Source: Delphinus delphis (Eukaryota > Chordata > Mammalia > Artiodactyla > Delphinidae). Taken from it: a DNA stretch of 64,000 nucleotides. Within the stretch, counting starts at the first letter, position 1, and each line of letters opens with the position of its first letter. Both the position numbers and the translations under genes were made by a program. The stretch is from positions 28,424,070 to 28,488,069 of the forward strand of contig NC_082698.1 of assembly GCF_949987515.2 (NCBI RefSeq), in the 5' to 3' direction. Below the pieces are notes generated by a model, which was not told where the DNA came from, did no database searches, and saw only the letters and a program-made list of their open reading frames with translations. This document shows positions 24,601-36,819 of the stretch, one piece after another.

Positions 24601-24735
24601 CCCATACCCACTCCCCACCCTCCATCGAGACCATGAGCAAAGCCCATTAGCGCTACCTTAAGAATGCATCCAAAAGCCAGCCATTTCTCACTAACCTCAT
24701 TGCTACCACACTGGTCTAAACTACTACCATTTTTT

Positions 24736-25347
24736 TTTTTAACATCTTTATTGGAGCATAATTGCTTTACATTGTTGTGTTAGTTTCTGCTGTATAACAA
24801 CGTGAATCAGCTTTATGTATACCTATATCCCCATATCTCCTCTCTCTTGCATCTCCCTCCCACCCTCCCTATCCCACCTCTCTAGGTGGTCACAAAGCAC
24901 CAAGCTGATCTCCCTGTGCTATGCGGCTGCTTCCCACTAGCTATCTATTTTACATCTGGTAGTGTATATATGTCCACGCCACTCTCTCACTTCATCCCAG
25001 CTTACCCTTCCCCCTCCCCATGTCCTCAAGTCCATTCTCTACGCCTGCGTCTTTATTCCTGTCCTGCACCTAGGTTCATCACTACCATTTTTTTTTTTTT
25101 AGATTCCGTAAATATGCATTAGCATACGGTATTTGTTTTGCTTTCTTACTTCACTCTGTACGACAGACTCTAGGTCCGTCCACCTCACTACAAATAACTC
25201 AATTTCGTCTCGTTTTATGGCTGAATAATATTCCATCGTACATATGTGCCACATCTTCTTTATCCATTTCTCTGTTGATGGACACTTAGGTTCGTTCCAT
25301 GTCCTGGCTATCGTAAATAGTGCTGCAATGAACATTGTGGTACACGT

Positions 25348-25382
<35 letters not shown>

Positions 25383-25914
25383 TTGAAGTGGACCTCTCAC
25401 TGTTGTGGCCTCTCCCACCGCGGAGCACAGGCTCCGGACGCGCAGGCCCAGCGGCCATGGCTCATGGGCCCAGCCGCTCCGCGGCATGTGGGATCCCCCC
25501 GGACCAGGGCACGAACCCGTGTCCGCTGCATCGGCAGGCAGACTCTCAACCACTGCGCCACCAGGGAAGCCCGCACGTCTCTTTTTTAATTATGGTTTTC
25601 TCACTGTATATGCCCAGTAGTGGGATTGCTGGGTCACATGGTAGTTCTATTTTTAGTTTTTTAAGGAACCTCCATACTGTTCTCCATAGTGGCTGTATCA
25701 ATTTACACTCGCACCAACAGTGCAAGAGGGTTCCCTTTTCTCCACACCCTCTCCAGCATTTATTGTTTGTAGATTTTTTGACGATGGCCATTCTGACCGG
25801 TGTGAGGTGATACCTCATTGTAGTTTTGATTTGCATTTCTCTAATGATTAGTGATGTTGAGCATCCTTTCATGTGTTTGTTGGCAATCTGTATATCTTCT
25901 TTGGAGAAATGTCT
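24736..25914 (-). mobile_element. Cetartiodactyl-type L1, 5'-truncated, reverse orientation (second copy)
   Basis: This is the same L1 3' region as at 19165-20740 (tctttattggagcataattg onward), in the same orientation. It ends earlier, at gagaaatgtcta. A SINE interrupts it at 25357-25573, at a different site from the SINE in the first copy. Confidence 0.88.
25357..25573 (-). mobile_element. CHR SINE, young type, inside L1
   Basis: There is a perfect 14-bp TSD, cacgtctctttttt, at 25343-25356 and 25574-25587. The junction next to the poly-T has lost the usual gcggtacg head. Confidence 0.93.
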
Positions 25915-26394
25915 ATACCATTTCTTACTGAATTATTGCAGTAGCCTTCTTCCTGGTCTTTCTGTCTCTACCCTTGCCCCTTATAGTCTGTTCTGAACAC
26001 TGCAGTCAGTGGGATCCTTTCAAGTATAAGCCAGATCTTGTCACTCCTCCAAACTCTCTAGTAGCTTCTCATCTCAGAGGAAAAGCCCTAGTCCTCACAA
26101 TAGCCTACAAGTCACATACCTCTTACCTCTCTAACTTCACTTCTCACTGTTATTCCCTTCACTCACTTTACGTCAGCCACAGGGGCCTCCTTACAGTTTC
26201 TACCTTACGACAGGCCCTGTCTTGATTTAAGATTTTTGTTATTAGTGTTCCCTTTGCCAGAGTTTTTATGCATCTGTTCTCCCTACCCAGTGCTTTACCC
26301 AGACCCTTACCTCCTTCAGTCTTTATTAAAATATCAACTTCTCAGTGAGACTCACTTAACCACCCTAATTATAACTGTCCTTCGAGGGAGGGAG

Positions 26395-26520
26395 ACGCAA
26401 GAGGGAAGAGATATGCGAACATATGTATATGTATAACTGATTCACTTTGTTATAAAGCAGAAACTAACACACCATTGTAAAGCAATTATACCCCAATAAA
26501 GATGTTAAAAAAAAAATAAT
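26395..26520 (+). mobile_element. L1 3' terminal fragment
   Basis: 'actgattcactttgttataa', 'aactaacacaccattgtaaa', 'attataccccaataaagatg' and an A tail are the L1 3' end. Flanking taattataactgtccttc (26365-26383) and taataactgtccttc (about 26516-26530) suggest the TSD. Confidence 0.85.
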
Positions 26521-26689
26521 AACTGTCCTTCCCACCCACACTTCCTATATCACCATTTTACATACAATATGTTTTATTGTGTATCTTCCTGCAACTAGAA
26601 TATAAGCTCCATCAGAGCAGGAATTTGGCTCAAAAAATGAATAAAGAAGCTCTTTATGTACAGATATGAGACGATCTCTAAGAAATATT

Positions 26690-27460
26690 GTGAAATAAAA
26701 AACTGACAGCTAACAAAAAACCTCATCTCACATATGAAAATTAACTTGAAATAGATCATAGTCCTAAATGTAAGTGGTGAAACTATAAAACTTGTAAAAG
26801 AAAAAACTAGATGAAAATCTTAGTGACCTTGAGCTTAGCAAAGATTTCTTATATTCAGCAGCAAAAGCATGATCTACAAAAGAAAAACTTAATAAATTGG
26901 TACTCACTAAAACTAAGAACTGTTCTTCAAGAGACACTGAAAAAAATGAAAAGATGGGCTACACACTGGCAGAGAAAATATTTGCAAATAATCTATCTGT
27001 TAAAGGACTTGTATCCAGAATATAAAAACAATCCTCAAAACTAAATAATAAGAAAACAACAACAAAAAAAAAACATTTATAAACGGACAAAAGATTTACA
27101 CACCTCATCAAAAAAAGATATACAGATGGCAAATAAGCAAATGAGGTATTCAACATCATTAGTCACTAGGGAAATGCAAATTAAAACTACAATGAGGGGC
27201 TTCCCTGGTGGCGCAGTGGTTGGGAGTCCGCCTGCCGATGCAGGGGACGCAGGTTCGTGCCCCGGTCCGGGAAGATCCCACATGCCGCGGAGCGGCTGGG
27301 CCCGTGAGCCATGGCCACTGAGCCTGCGCATCCGGAGCCTGTGCTCCGCAACGGGAGAGGCCACAACAGTGAGAGGCCCGCGTACTGCAAAACAAACAAA
27401 CAAACAAACAAAACAACTACAATGAGATGCTACTATATACCCACTAGTATGGCTATAAGC
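26690..27460 (+). mobile_element. Older L1 ORF2 fragment interrupted by a SINE
   Basis: The frame from 26811 to 27044 (WYSLKLRTVLQETLKKMKRW...) reads like the carboxy end of ORF2p. Text continues after the SINE with aatgagatgctactatatac. It is decayed and lacks a 5' part. Confidence 0.75.
27197..27414 (+). mobile_element. CHR SINE, young type
   Basis: There is a TSD, aactacaatgag, at 27185-27196 and 27415-27426. The tail is (AAAC)n rather than pure A. Confidence 0.94.
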
Positions 27461-27489
27461 AAAAAGGCAGAAAATAATTTGCCAAGAAT

Positions 27490-27835
27490 GTGGTACAATG
27501 TGCTGCTATGTCATAAGGACCCTTAAGCAGCTCTCTGGAGAAACCCACAAGGAGAACATCTGAGGCCTCCTGCCAACAGCCAGCAACAACTTGACAGCTG
27601 TGTAAGCGAGCCATTGTGGAAGTGGATTCTCCAATCCCAGTCAAGCCTTCAGATAGCTGCAGCCCCAGCCAACCTCTTGACTGCAACTTCATGAGATAAC
27701 CTACACCGTAACCACTCATCTAAGCCACTATCAAATTCCTCACTTGCAGAAACTGATAGTGAATGTTTATTGCTGTTTTAAGCCACTGTGTTTTATAGTA
27801 ATTTGTTCACTGAGCAGTAGATAACTAATATACAA
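27490..27835 (+). repeat. MaLR/MLT1-like LTR relic
   Basis: 'gccttcagatagctgcagcc', 'tgttttaagccactgtgttt' and a terminal agataactaatatac match the common MaLR-type LTR end. The subfamily is not certain. Confidence 0.55.
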
Positions 27836-28960
27836 CCAAAGAGGATTAAAAGAAATAATATATACCTTGCCTGGCACACAGTAAGCCCTTCATAAAAGTT
27901 AGCTGTTATAACTGTTGTTGTGTAAATGCATGCATGTCCTTTTCACCAACAGTTGCAATCTTCTTGAAAAGGACTGCAGCTCATTCCCGTTTTTGCACTC
28001 TCTGCCTCTCCTCAGCCCTCTCAGCCCTTTAGCATAGTGCTGGGCACACATACAACAGAAGCCCAGTAAGTAACTCTCAAAGAGGGAGTTAAATCCGAAG
28101 GTGAAACAATTTCCCTTTGTCACCGTGAGGATAACTTTCCACTTCCTAAAATATCTGACTACCTTTTGGTGCAGTTAATGTAAATGCTTGGACTTTTAAT
28201 GCTAGTTTGTAATGACTAAGCTGTAAAGGCCAAGGGGTGTAAAGGGAAGGCTTGGTTGACTAAAAGGAGGCAATGAAGAAATGCACATTGGATAAGGCAG
28301 AGGACCAGGTAAGACGGTCAGGGATGTACCTGTAATAAAAAGAGTAAAAATGGGAATTGGACCTGGAGAACAGCCAGGAAAATTACATATATAATTCAGG
28401 GCTTCAAGGTTCATGGTTTTGAGGCCCACATCTGCTGTTTTTTGCTAATGATGATGTTTTTATTGTTGATAATGTTTGCTGCCTCCGTAACTCTGGCTAG
28501 TTGCTTTGAGAAGATATCCCATATTTATAAAGGATTCAATACCACAGAGCATTAAAAATACATGACATCTACTTAGATAAATAACCCAAGTGTCATTCCC
28601 TGCTAATAGCTTATCTTCTTTGTATGTCAAAGACAACAGACCATTACAGTCTTTGATAATATTCAAGGAAAGTTTTGTAATTTTACTTAAGAAATTAAAA
28701 ATATTTAAATCTACTCTTTATGATACAAAGCTCATACAGTAATTGAAGTCATACATGCCATGGACCTGAGGTCAGGATATTATTGTCAGGCTTATTTGTG
28801 AGATATCCCAAATTTGGTGTGCTAGTCTAGAAACAAGTTGATTGTGCAAAGAAGCAAAGGACAGTAACTAGTCATGGGCATCTTGGTTTCTTGATTGGCA
28901 GTTAGGAAACATGATGCCATCGATTTCTGCAGTGGGTGGGTGGACAGTCATAAAGAAAAA
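27836..28960. other. Intergenic, unassigned
   Basis: AT-rich; 27850-28060 has short L2/MIR-like text (ggcacacagtaagcccttca). No gene is seen. Confidence 0.6.
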
Positions 28961-29135
28961 TAGGTAATAATAATTATAATAATAGTAATAATAATCAACA
29001 TTTGTTGGCTTCTAACTAACCTATAGTATAGTAAGAATTTAACCTTCTTTTTCTGATTGAATCCTGAAACAATGCAATGAAGTACATATTATTACTATTA
29101 CCATTTTACAGATTAGGTAACTGAAGTTTGGATTA
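28960..29135 (-). repeat. (AAT)n run and MIR in reverse
   Basis: The aataat units at 28963-28996 lead into MIR text ending 'ccattttacagattagg'. Confidence 0.7.
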
Positions 29136-29294
29136 AGTCATGGAACTTCAGCTACCCTATGCTTCCCTCCTTGATCTCTGACAGTCATGACCAAGGCAAT
29201 GTCAGAATGAGTCAGAGATAAGTCTCTTTGTTTCTTCCTTTCTTAAATCATTGTAACTAACTCTATTTTGGGGTTTATTACCTTGATCTGGAGA

Positions 29295-29450
29295 GACAGC
29301 ACTGTGTGGTTAAGTTTATACTCCGATGTCAGGGAGATAAGTGTTTGAAAGCTGGTTTCACAACTTACTAGCTGCGTGACCTTGAGGAAGTTATTTTCGT
29401 TAAAGCTCATTTTCTTACCCATAAAATAACAATAATGACAACACTTCTAG
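29295..29450 (+). repeat. MIR
   Basis: 'acttactagctgcgtgacct' followed by 'tcttacccataaaataac' is the MIR core. Confidence 0.75.
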
Positions 29451-29454
29451 GGTT

Positions 29455-30065
29455 GCTGCCCTCAATCTTTCTCCACAGCAGCCAGAGAGGTTTTCAAAAT
29501 GCAAAATTGACCATGTTATCTAATTTCAACTCAAAATGAGATCCCATTGTTCTTAAGATATATAAATTGATACCCTTAACATGACTTTCAAAGCCTCTCA
29601 TGGTCCGGCCCCTAATTCACCTCCCAGGCTGCATCTCAATCTATGCTTCCTCTACCCCAAACACTGGCTTAAGCCTCTCACTACAGGACTTTTGCAATAT
29701 GACGGTCTCTTTGTCCAGAAAGTTCTGCTTCCCTTACCCCTTCTGCTGCTCGTCATCTGACTTAGCTTAATTAACTCTTATCTTTCAGATCTTATTTCAA
29801 ATGCCACTTTCCCTGTGTAACATAACTCCCTAGACTAAGTCAAGTCCCTCTAACATATGCTTTTAGCGCGTCATGTGTTTTCCCCTCATAGCATACATCC
29901 CAGTTGTAATGTTACATTTGTGAGTCTCTGGCTAATGCCTGTGCTCTTCGCTAGACCCTAAGCGCCACCAGAAAAGAGACCATGTCTAGTTTTACTCATC
30001 TTTGTCTCCCTAGCACCTAGTTCAGGGCCTGGCACATATCATCTGAAAGAACACTTGAATTGGCT
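29455..30065 (+). repeat. L2
   Basis: The order 'ttcaaagcctctcatggtcc', 'ccagaaagttctgcttccc', 'gcctggcacatatc' follows the L2 3' kilobase. Confidence 0.75.
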
Positions 30066-30164
30066 AGCACTATTAAGCTTCACTGCCCCTGCTATGAGTA
30101 TAATTTTAGCCTATGAAACAAGCACCACCTAGGTGTTTAGAATTAGTATGGTGATAACAAAGCA

Positions 30165-30345
30165 GTATTTATCAAACAGTGAGAATCTGCTTGGAAAATG
30201 CAGATTCCCATGCCTCATTCTCAGAGATATGAGTTGATAGGTCTAGGATAGGGTTTGGAATTTGCATGTCTAACAAGTCCTCAGGGTGACTTGAGAACCA
30301 CTGGTAAGAAAGGAAGGAAAGAAAGGAAAGGAGAGGAAGAAGCTA
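30165..30345 (+). repeat. MER5A-type MITE followed by a GGAA run
   Basis: The end 'cttgagaaccactggtaag' and inner 'gtctaacaagtcctcagg' match MER5A. A GAAA/GGAA purine run lies at 30307-30342. Confidence 0.7.
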
Positions 30346-31735
30346 ATTCATAGTCTCACTACCTTAGTAAACTCTGATAAAGTAATGACAGGACTGTTTC
30401 CAGTCCTGGCTTCTGAATTCACTGCTGGGCTTGTTGCTTCTGAGGCAGCTTCCCAGAATCAAGGCCATGATTAGGAAAGGGATGAGCTTTGCTAGCATCC
30501 TGTTGGGTGGTGTCTCTGGTGACAACTGTAGGACACTGGGGAGGGTTGAGGGGTGAAGGAACTGGAACTTACTGGATGAGTCAGTCACTGCTACTGCCTA
30601 AGGGGAGGAATAGCAGCTCAGGCCCAAGATTCATGAGTGTCTCACTCATTATTTATTTATTTATGCAAATAAATTCTACCAAATTCTTAGTGTTTCAGGT
30701 ACTAAGCTATTCTGAAAATATAATGACACAGGGAAAAAAAGTAAAAAAGATACTCCTTTCTGATGGGGTTTACCATCTACCGGTGATATAGACAGTAATG
30801 AAATAATTTTATAAACATATGCAAAATTACAACTATCTAAGCTCTGTAAGATACAGGACCTGAGACATGATGGGGGAACTGATCAAGTCAGGGAGATCAG
30901 GGAAATAATTATTGAACTGGGATATGAAAACAATATAACTATAAATTAGATTTTGATGAATCACTACCTACATAAAAAGTAAAACTTTATTGGACTGTAC
31001 CTCTTAATAGATGGATGGAGCTTTAAAAACATTTTAAATTATATCATTTAATGTAATTAGATGACTAGATCACTAGATGACTCATTTTTTGGTAAAGTGA
31101 AATAGAGATCATCACCAATTCTACTCCTATATTTTATTATTATAGGTAGGTACCAAAGAACTTTTTACACAAATAAATGAATGGCATTTTGCCAAATCTT
31201 TGTCACAATTTTTCCATATCCTTAAGATTTGTTAAGGGATTAGAAACCATCTCATTTGCAAAAGGATGTGTTATTCATTTGAGTAATCACTTAATCTCTG
31301 GAAATAAACCCAAAAAGGCTTATCAAGTGACTACTAATTGTTCTTATTTCTCTTTCACTTAAAGGCATTTTGGTTTTGGAGCTGAAAACCCCTTAAAAAT
31401 GTGTTTCATGATTTTTCTTGTTGATTGTGAATAAAGACCTACTTCAATTATTTAGGTCATGTTAAAGTGCCGTAAGAAGACATTACAGATGGGCAGAAAT
31501 TGGTATAATAAAAATATTATATACAGGTTTTTTAATCTCATTTCAAGATTTAAACAAGTTTAAAATTATACATTTGACAGAATTAAAAGAACATGTCACC
31601 ATCTGAGATGAAGATATTAATTCTAATTAAATGAAATGGTTTCCAAAAGCTCAGGGCATTATATCTTAGGTTATATTTTGGGAACATTTTTATTTTACCA
31701 GGTACATAAGTAGATGCTTTTAAGACTGCAGTTTT
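30346..31735. other. Intergenic, unassigned
   Basis: Nothing is recognised except a small (TTTA)n at 30650-30665 and short local duplications such as actagat near 31065-31080. Confidence 0.6.
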
Positions 31736-31988
31736 GGACTTCCCTGGTGGCGCAGTGGTTAAGAATCTGCCTGCCAATGCAGGGGACATGGGTTAGATCC
31801 CTGGTCTGGGGAGATCCCACGTGCCACAACTACTGGGCCCACATGCCTAGAGCCCATGCTCCACAACAAGAGAAGCCACAGCAATGAGAAGCCTGCGCAC
31901 CACAACAAAGGGTAGCCCCTGCTTGCCACAACTAGAGAAAGCCTGCATGCAGCAACAAAGACCCAATGCAGCCAAGAAAACAAAAGAG
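31736..31988 (+). mobile_element. CHR SINE, older type with internal deletion
   Basis: The TSD tgcagtttt lies at 31727-31735 and 31989-31997. Part of the repeated 'ctactgagcc' spacer is missing compared with 11384-11742. Confidence 0.9.
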
Positions 31989-31997
31989 TGCAGTTTT

Positions 31998-32642
31998 ATC
32001 TAGTTTGTGAAAATAAACAGCAAAAAGAAGAGAAGGTTTTATATGACTAGTAGGTAGAGTTTACAAAATGGTGTAAAAATAATTGTTTAGGGGGATTATT
32101 TACATAATTTACAACATGTTCCTGTCAAGGTAATAAGGATATAATAGAAATGCATAAATGAAGGGGGAAAATGAGTGGCAGTGAGATTTGTGCCCAAATA
32201 ATATGGATTTACCATATCAAATAATATTTTTTTCCTGTGTCTGTTTCAACTTGAGTACGAAATGAACTGAAAGTTCCTACTAGACAAGAACCAGTGAAGC
32301 TAAAGTAATTTGGGGGGATTTTTGCCTATGAGCCAGAGATGACATGATGTTTGTTTCTTAGCCTGATCAAAATTAGTGATTTTCCTTGTTTTGCCTTTTT
32401 TTCTTTTAGAAATAAGACCCTTTAGGAGAAACAAACAAACAAAAAAATTTAAAAAAGTGGTGTGATTGCAGTAACTACCACCACCCGAAAAAAAAATGTG
32501 CAAAGGGAAACAGTTTATTGCTTAAAGGATGATGCAACTAACTAAAGTTCCAAAAGAAGATGCTCTTTCGGTCATCTGGCTACCTGGAGGTTTTTACACA
32601 CCAGGGCAATGAATTATAACAAGATATAGGACTGGCAAAGGC
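31998..32642. other. Intergenic, unassigned
   Basis: No repeat or gene is seen. Confidence 0.6.
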
Positions 32643-32654
32643 ACACTTGTCTTT

Positions 32655-32857
32655 TTTTTTTTTTTTGTGGTACGCAGGCCTCTCACTGCTGTGGCCTCTC
32701 CCGTTGCGGAGCACAGGATCCGGATGCACGGGCTCAGTGGCCGTGGCTCACGGGCCCAGCCGCTCCGCGGCATATGGGATCTTCCAGGACCGGGGCACGA
32801 ACTCGTGGCCCCTGCATCGGCAGGCGGACTCTCAACCACTGCGCCACCAGGGAAGCC
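32655..32857 (-). mobile_element. CHR SINE, young type
   Basis: The TSD cacacttgtcttt lies at 32642-32654 and 32858-32870. Confidence 0.94.
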
Positions 32858-32870
32858 CACACTTGTCTTT

Positions 32871-33983
32871 CATAAGGTGGGAGGACAGAGTGAGAAACGG
32901 GAGGAAGGAAAGGAGAACTGCTTCATCAGCTTTCTTAGGAAGATGAATTTTATGAAAGATACGGAAAATGAGGAACAGCAAATTGATTCCCTTAAACTGT
33001 TCCCCACATACCTGTTGGAAAGTCTTCCTATACACATTCTCCAGTTTGAAACTGCTAAAATAATTCTATCTTCTTATCCCTTCAGCCCTTACTGATTGCC
33101 CCCTCTCTGAATTCCTACAGCTCTTATTGTCTATTCTTGATAATTTAGGAATCAATTTCTCTTTAAGTGACTGTAAAGAAATCAGTCTTATTTTCAAGTG
33201 TGGCTGCCAGAATCAACCCCATTCTATATTATACTCATACCTCATGTCTGGTCATGTACAATGGCAGTTCAGGGAAAAAGGGTAATGTAAGCTGGAATAA
33301 GTAGTGGGACCTGTTTTAGACCTTCAAGATGAGATTTTTATAAGAGAGAAATGCATTCTCGGGAAGAACATATGCTGGTTAGGATACAAATCAGCTGCTG
33401 TAATAAAGATTCAGACTAACAGCAACTACCTAAACAGGTTCTCTCATGTACCAGAGCATGCATAGTCCAGAGGTACTACTGTAGTCCATAAGGTAGCAGG
33501 TTTCCTTTACCTTTTGCTCTGCTACCTGCTAAGGTAGAGGCCTTGTCCTCATGGCCAAAAATGGTTGACATTTTGGGTCTGTATGCTAGATGACAAGAAG
33601 GGAGAAAATGAGGAAAATACTCAAAGAGGACATAATCTTTCCTTTTAAAGGCAGAACCCAGATGTTTCATATCAATTACACTCACATCCCACTCACCAGA
33701 ACTTAGTCACACAGACAATGCTAGCTGTAAGAGAAGCTGGGGAAAGTATAGACTTCTGCTGGGAAGCCATGGGCCCAAGCTAAAACTTGCAATTTCTATT
33801 ACTAAAGAAAATAACTGAGACAACATTGAGAGAACTAGTGGTCTCATAGATTAATGCAGAAAAGAAAATGCCAGGAGATAGAAGGGAGAATGGGGAAAAC
33901 AACTGTCCTAAGAATATAAGAAATTAAGATTCTACAGTGCCCGACTGAGGAGTTGCAGGCGTGGGAAGCTATTCAGGGTTTAT
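32871..33983. other. Intergenic, unassigned
   Basis: 33020-33180 is C/T-rich and may be degraded L2. No gene is seen. Confidence 0.55.
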
Positions 33984-33995
33984 AAAGAATATCAC

Positions 33996-34206
33996 TGGGC
34001 TTCCCTGGTGGCGCAGTGGTTGAGAGTCCGCCTGCCGATTCAGGGGACACGAGGTCGTGCCCCGGTCCGGGAAGATCCCACATGTCGCGGAGCGGCTGGG
34101 CCCGTGAGCCATGGCCGCTGAGCCTGCGCGTCCGGAGCCTGTGCTCCGCAACGGGAGAGGCCACAACAGTGAGAGGTCCACGTACCGCAAAAAAAAAAAA
34201 AAAAAA
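33996..34206 (+). mobile_element. CHR SINE, young type, first of a tandem pair
   Basis: The element is preceded by aaagaatatcac (33984-33995). After its A tail comes aaagaataccacc (34207-34219), a near copy of the target. Confidence 0.93.
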
Positions 34207-34223
34207 AAAGAATACCACCAAGA

Positions 34224-34388
34224 GGGACTTCCCTGGTGGTCCAGTGGTTAAGACTCCATGCTCCCAATGCAGGGGACCCGGGTTCGATCCCTGGTCAGGG
34301 AAATAGATCCCGCACGCGGCAACGAAGATCCTGCGTGCCACATTAAGACCCAGCACAGCCAAATAAATAAATATTAAAAAAAAAAAAA
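34224..34388 (+). mobile_element. CHR-related SINE, short type, second of a tandem pair
   Basis: The head is gggacttccctggtggtcca and the tail is caaataaataaatatt plus A. It is followed by aaagaatatcaccaag (34389-34404), the third copy of the target. Confidence 0.9.
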
Positions 34389-34524
34389 AAAGAATATCAC
34401 CAAGGAAGTCGTTTCTTTGCTTGCTAATTTGTTTGTTTTCTAGAAGGGTTTAAGTGCTGGTGAGATGTTGGACAGAGTGTGTGTAGATGTGTTGAGAGGG
34501 TATATCAGATAGGATGGGTAAGGT

Positions 34525-34700
34525 CCTTATTATTTGAAGTGTGGTCCAGGGTCTCATAGCATCAGAATCACCTGGGAGCTTGTCAGAAATGCAGAATCTC
34601 AGCCCCCCACCGAGATCTACAGAATTATAATGTGGCATTTTTACAAATTCTTTAGGTGATTAATATCACATTAAAGTCTGAGAAGTGCTGTGCTAGATTA
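34525..34700 (+). repeat. MER5-type MITE
   Basis: 'agcatcagaatcacctggg' and 'agtctgagaagtgctgtg' match the MER5 family. Confidence 0.65.
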
Positions 34701-35290
34701 TGTTATGGTATGGAATAATCCTAAAATCTGTATCTTAAAACCACAGAGATTTATTTCTTACTCATGCTGAAAGTCCATCTGGGAGGAAGAGGGTGGCAAA
34801 TACGTGACTGCTTCATCATCCTCACCTGGGCCCCAGCCTGACGGTGCCTCTACCATCTGAACGTCACCAGTCAGGTGGCAAGAGAAGGTAATGTGTGGCT
34901 CTCATGCTTCGCTCACACTTCCTTGGTCAGACAAATCTCATGGCCATGCCTATCTTCAAGGAGGTGGGAAGAACAATTCTACCATGTCCCTGGAAGGAGA
35001 GGACTCAAAATACTGGTGAAGCCAGGAGATCCCAGAGGTAGGGTGGCCTTTCAAAGGTTATCACAATATAGATGTAAAATTATCAGACACTGGGAGAGTA
35101 TAATATCTATAGGAAGGAGAAGAGCATGAACAACAACAACAAAAACATTTCAGGATAATTAGTCTGAAGAGGTAGTCAAGGAAGACTCCCAGCTTTAGAG
35201 TCTGATTGATTGGGTAGAAATGAAAAATTGTGGAGGAATTGGTTGCAGTGGGGAGTGGAAAGGCTGAGTTTGGAACGGACGTGCTAAATC
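34701..35290. other. Intergenic, unassigned
   Basis: No supported feature; the frame at 34875-35129 has no family resemblance. Confidence 0.6.
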
Positions 35291-35294
35291 AGAA

Positions 35295-35735
35295 ATTAAG
35301 GTGGATATTCACCCTCTGCCTATCTTTCCAACCCCCCACCGTGCTCCGGCCACACTGACCTTTCTGTCCCTTCATACACCAACCTTGTTCTCACCTTAGG
35401 ATTGTTGTACCTACAGTTCCTTCTGGAATGCTCTTCTCTGGGCCTAACATGAGCTCCTGCCTGTCATTCAGAACTTAACCATAGTGTCACCTCCTCAGAA
35501 AGGCCTTTCCTGGTCATACAAGTGTAGCCACCCTGTCATACGTTATCACACCTCCTTACTACAGTTATCAGCATAGTACCTAGAGCTAACCGATATTTTT
35601 ATTCGTCTATCCCTCTCCCCCCATTAAAAAGTAAGCTCCATGAGGTCATAGACTCTGTCTATCCTGTATCACCAGCTTCAAGTACAGTGCCAAGCAAAGT
35701 TGGTACTCAATAAATACTTAACTGAATATTCACAT
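35295..35735 (+). repeat. L2 3' end
   Basis: 'ctggaatgctcttctctggg', 'gtaagctccatgaggtcata' and 'actcaataaatacttaactg' follow the L2 3' terminus. Confidence 0.75.
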
Positions 35736-36819
35736 GGAAATTTCAGTTAACAGGTATGCAATAAGGGACATATAGATAGGGCTCCAATGAGGAAAACAGA
35801 TTTGGAGTAGTGAAGTTCTCTAAAGTATTAAAGATGAACAAGAAGCATTAAACCTTCAGGAATGTTCCCCCCTCAGTGGGTAGAGAAGCGTAGCAGACTC
35901 AGAAGTCTAAAGGGTAGAACAGAGTGTCTCCTGAAGCGAGGAAAAAGTTTCAGTGAGGGATGGGTCAATGGGGGGCAAGTGTTATCTCTTAGTCAAGAAA
36001 AATGGGAATAAGAAAAAGACCATTGGATTTGGAAAGGTCATTTGTGACCAAAGAATAAAGGAGTAAAAATGTAGGGCTTAAGGAGAGTAAGGACTTGGCA
36101 GGTATAGCTCATTACTGGAGTAGGTTTGGCAGTAAAGGGAATTAGTACTCCAGCAGGATTGAGTGGGTTTCTTTTTGTGAAACCTATGGTTCTTAACTTT
36201 AAGTTAATGGATCCCTAGGGGGTCCACGAGTCACTGTCAGGGACACTGCAAATTTAGAAATTATAGGCAAAATTTTGTGTGTGCATGGGGGTAGGGGGAA
36301 GAGGATTTTTAGTTTCATTATTTTCCAAAAGGTCGAGACCCAAAGGTTAAATAGCCAATGCTGAATAGGAAGAAAATAAGTTTAAAAAAAAACAACAAAA
36401 TACGGAGACCCATAAAAGGGCTAAGCTTTAGAGAGAAAAAGAAAAACCTCTTTCTTATCTAAGGAAAAGCTAGAAACAGATTTTTAAAAGTTCACAATTA
36501 CATCATCTCAGTAAAAGGGGGAGTAAAGACAGATCTGGAAACACTGGGGAGACTTGTGCAAACACGCTCCAGTTAAGGGAGACTGAAGACGCCGGGAAGA
36601 CGGAGTGGGGAAAGCCTGTGTTCCTCAACCGAGCCCGCGGCCCTAGCAAAGCACCATCTGTGCAACGTCACCGCCCAGGAGGTGGTGCTCAAGGCTGGGA
36701 ACTGCTGGTATTGTTCTTTAATCAGTAAGCGCCCCTCTGAGACCCCAGCCGAAGCGCCTGGGATCGAGAGCAGTCTTACCACAAAAAGCATCATCACCGG
36801 GCAGGGGAGCTCATCAGTG
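35736..36819. other. Intergenic upstream of SLC25A28, unassigned
   Basis: Near 36190-36260 is possible old DNA-transposon text (ttaatggatccctagggggt). The rest is unassigned. Confidence 0.5.

Larger units (their letters stand above)
24590..26350 (+). repeat. L2 fragment split by an L1
   Basis: L2-like text at 24590-24735 resumes at 25915-26350 (gaattattgcagtagccttc, ttcctggtctttctgtctct). The break is flanked by taccattt-like sequence, consistent with the L1 between. Confidence 0.65.
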
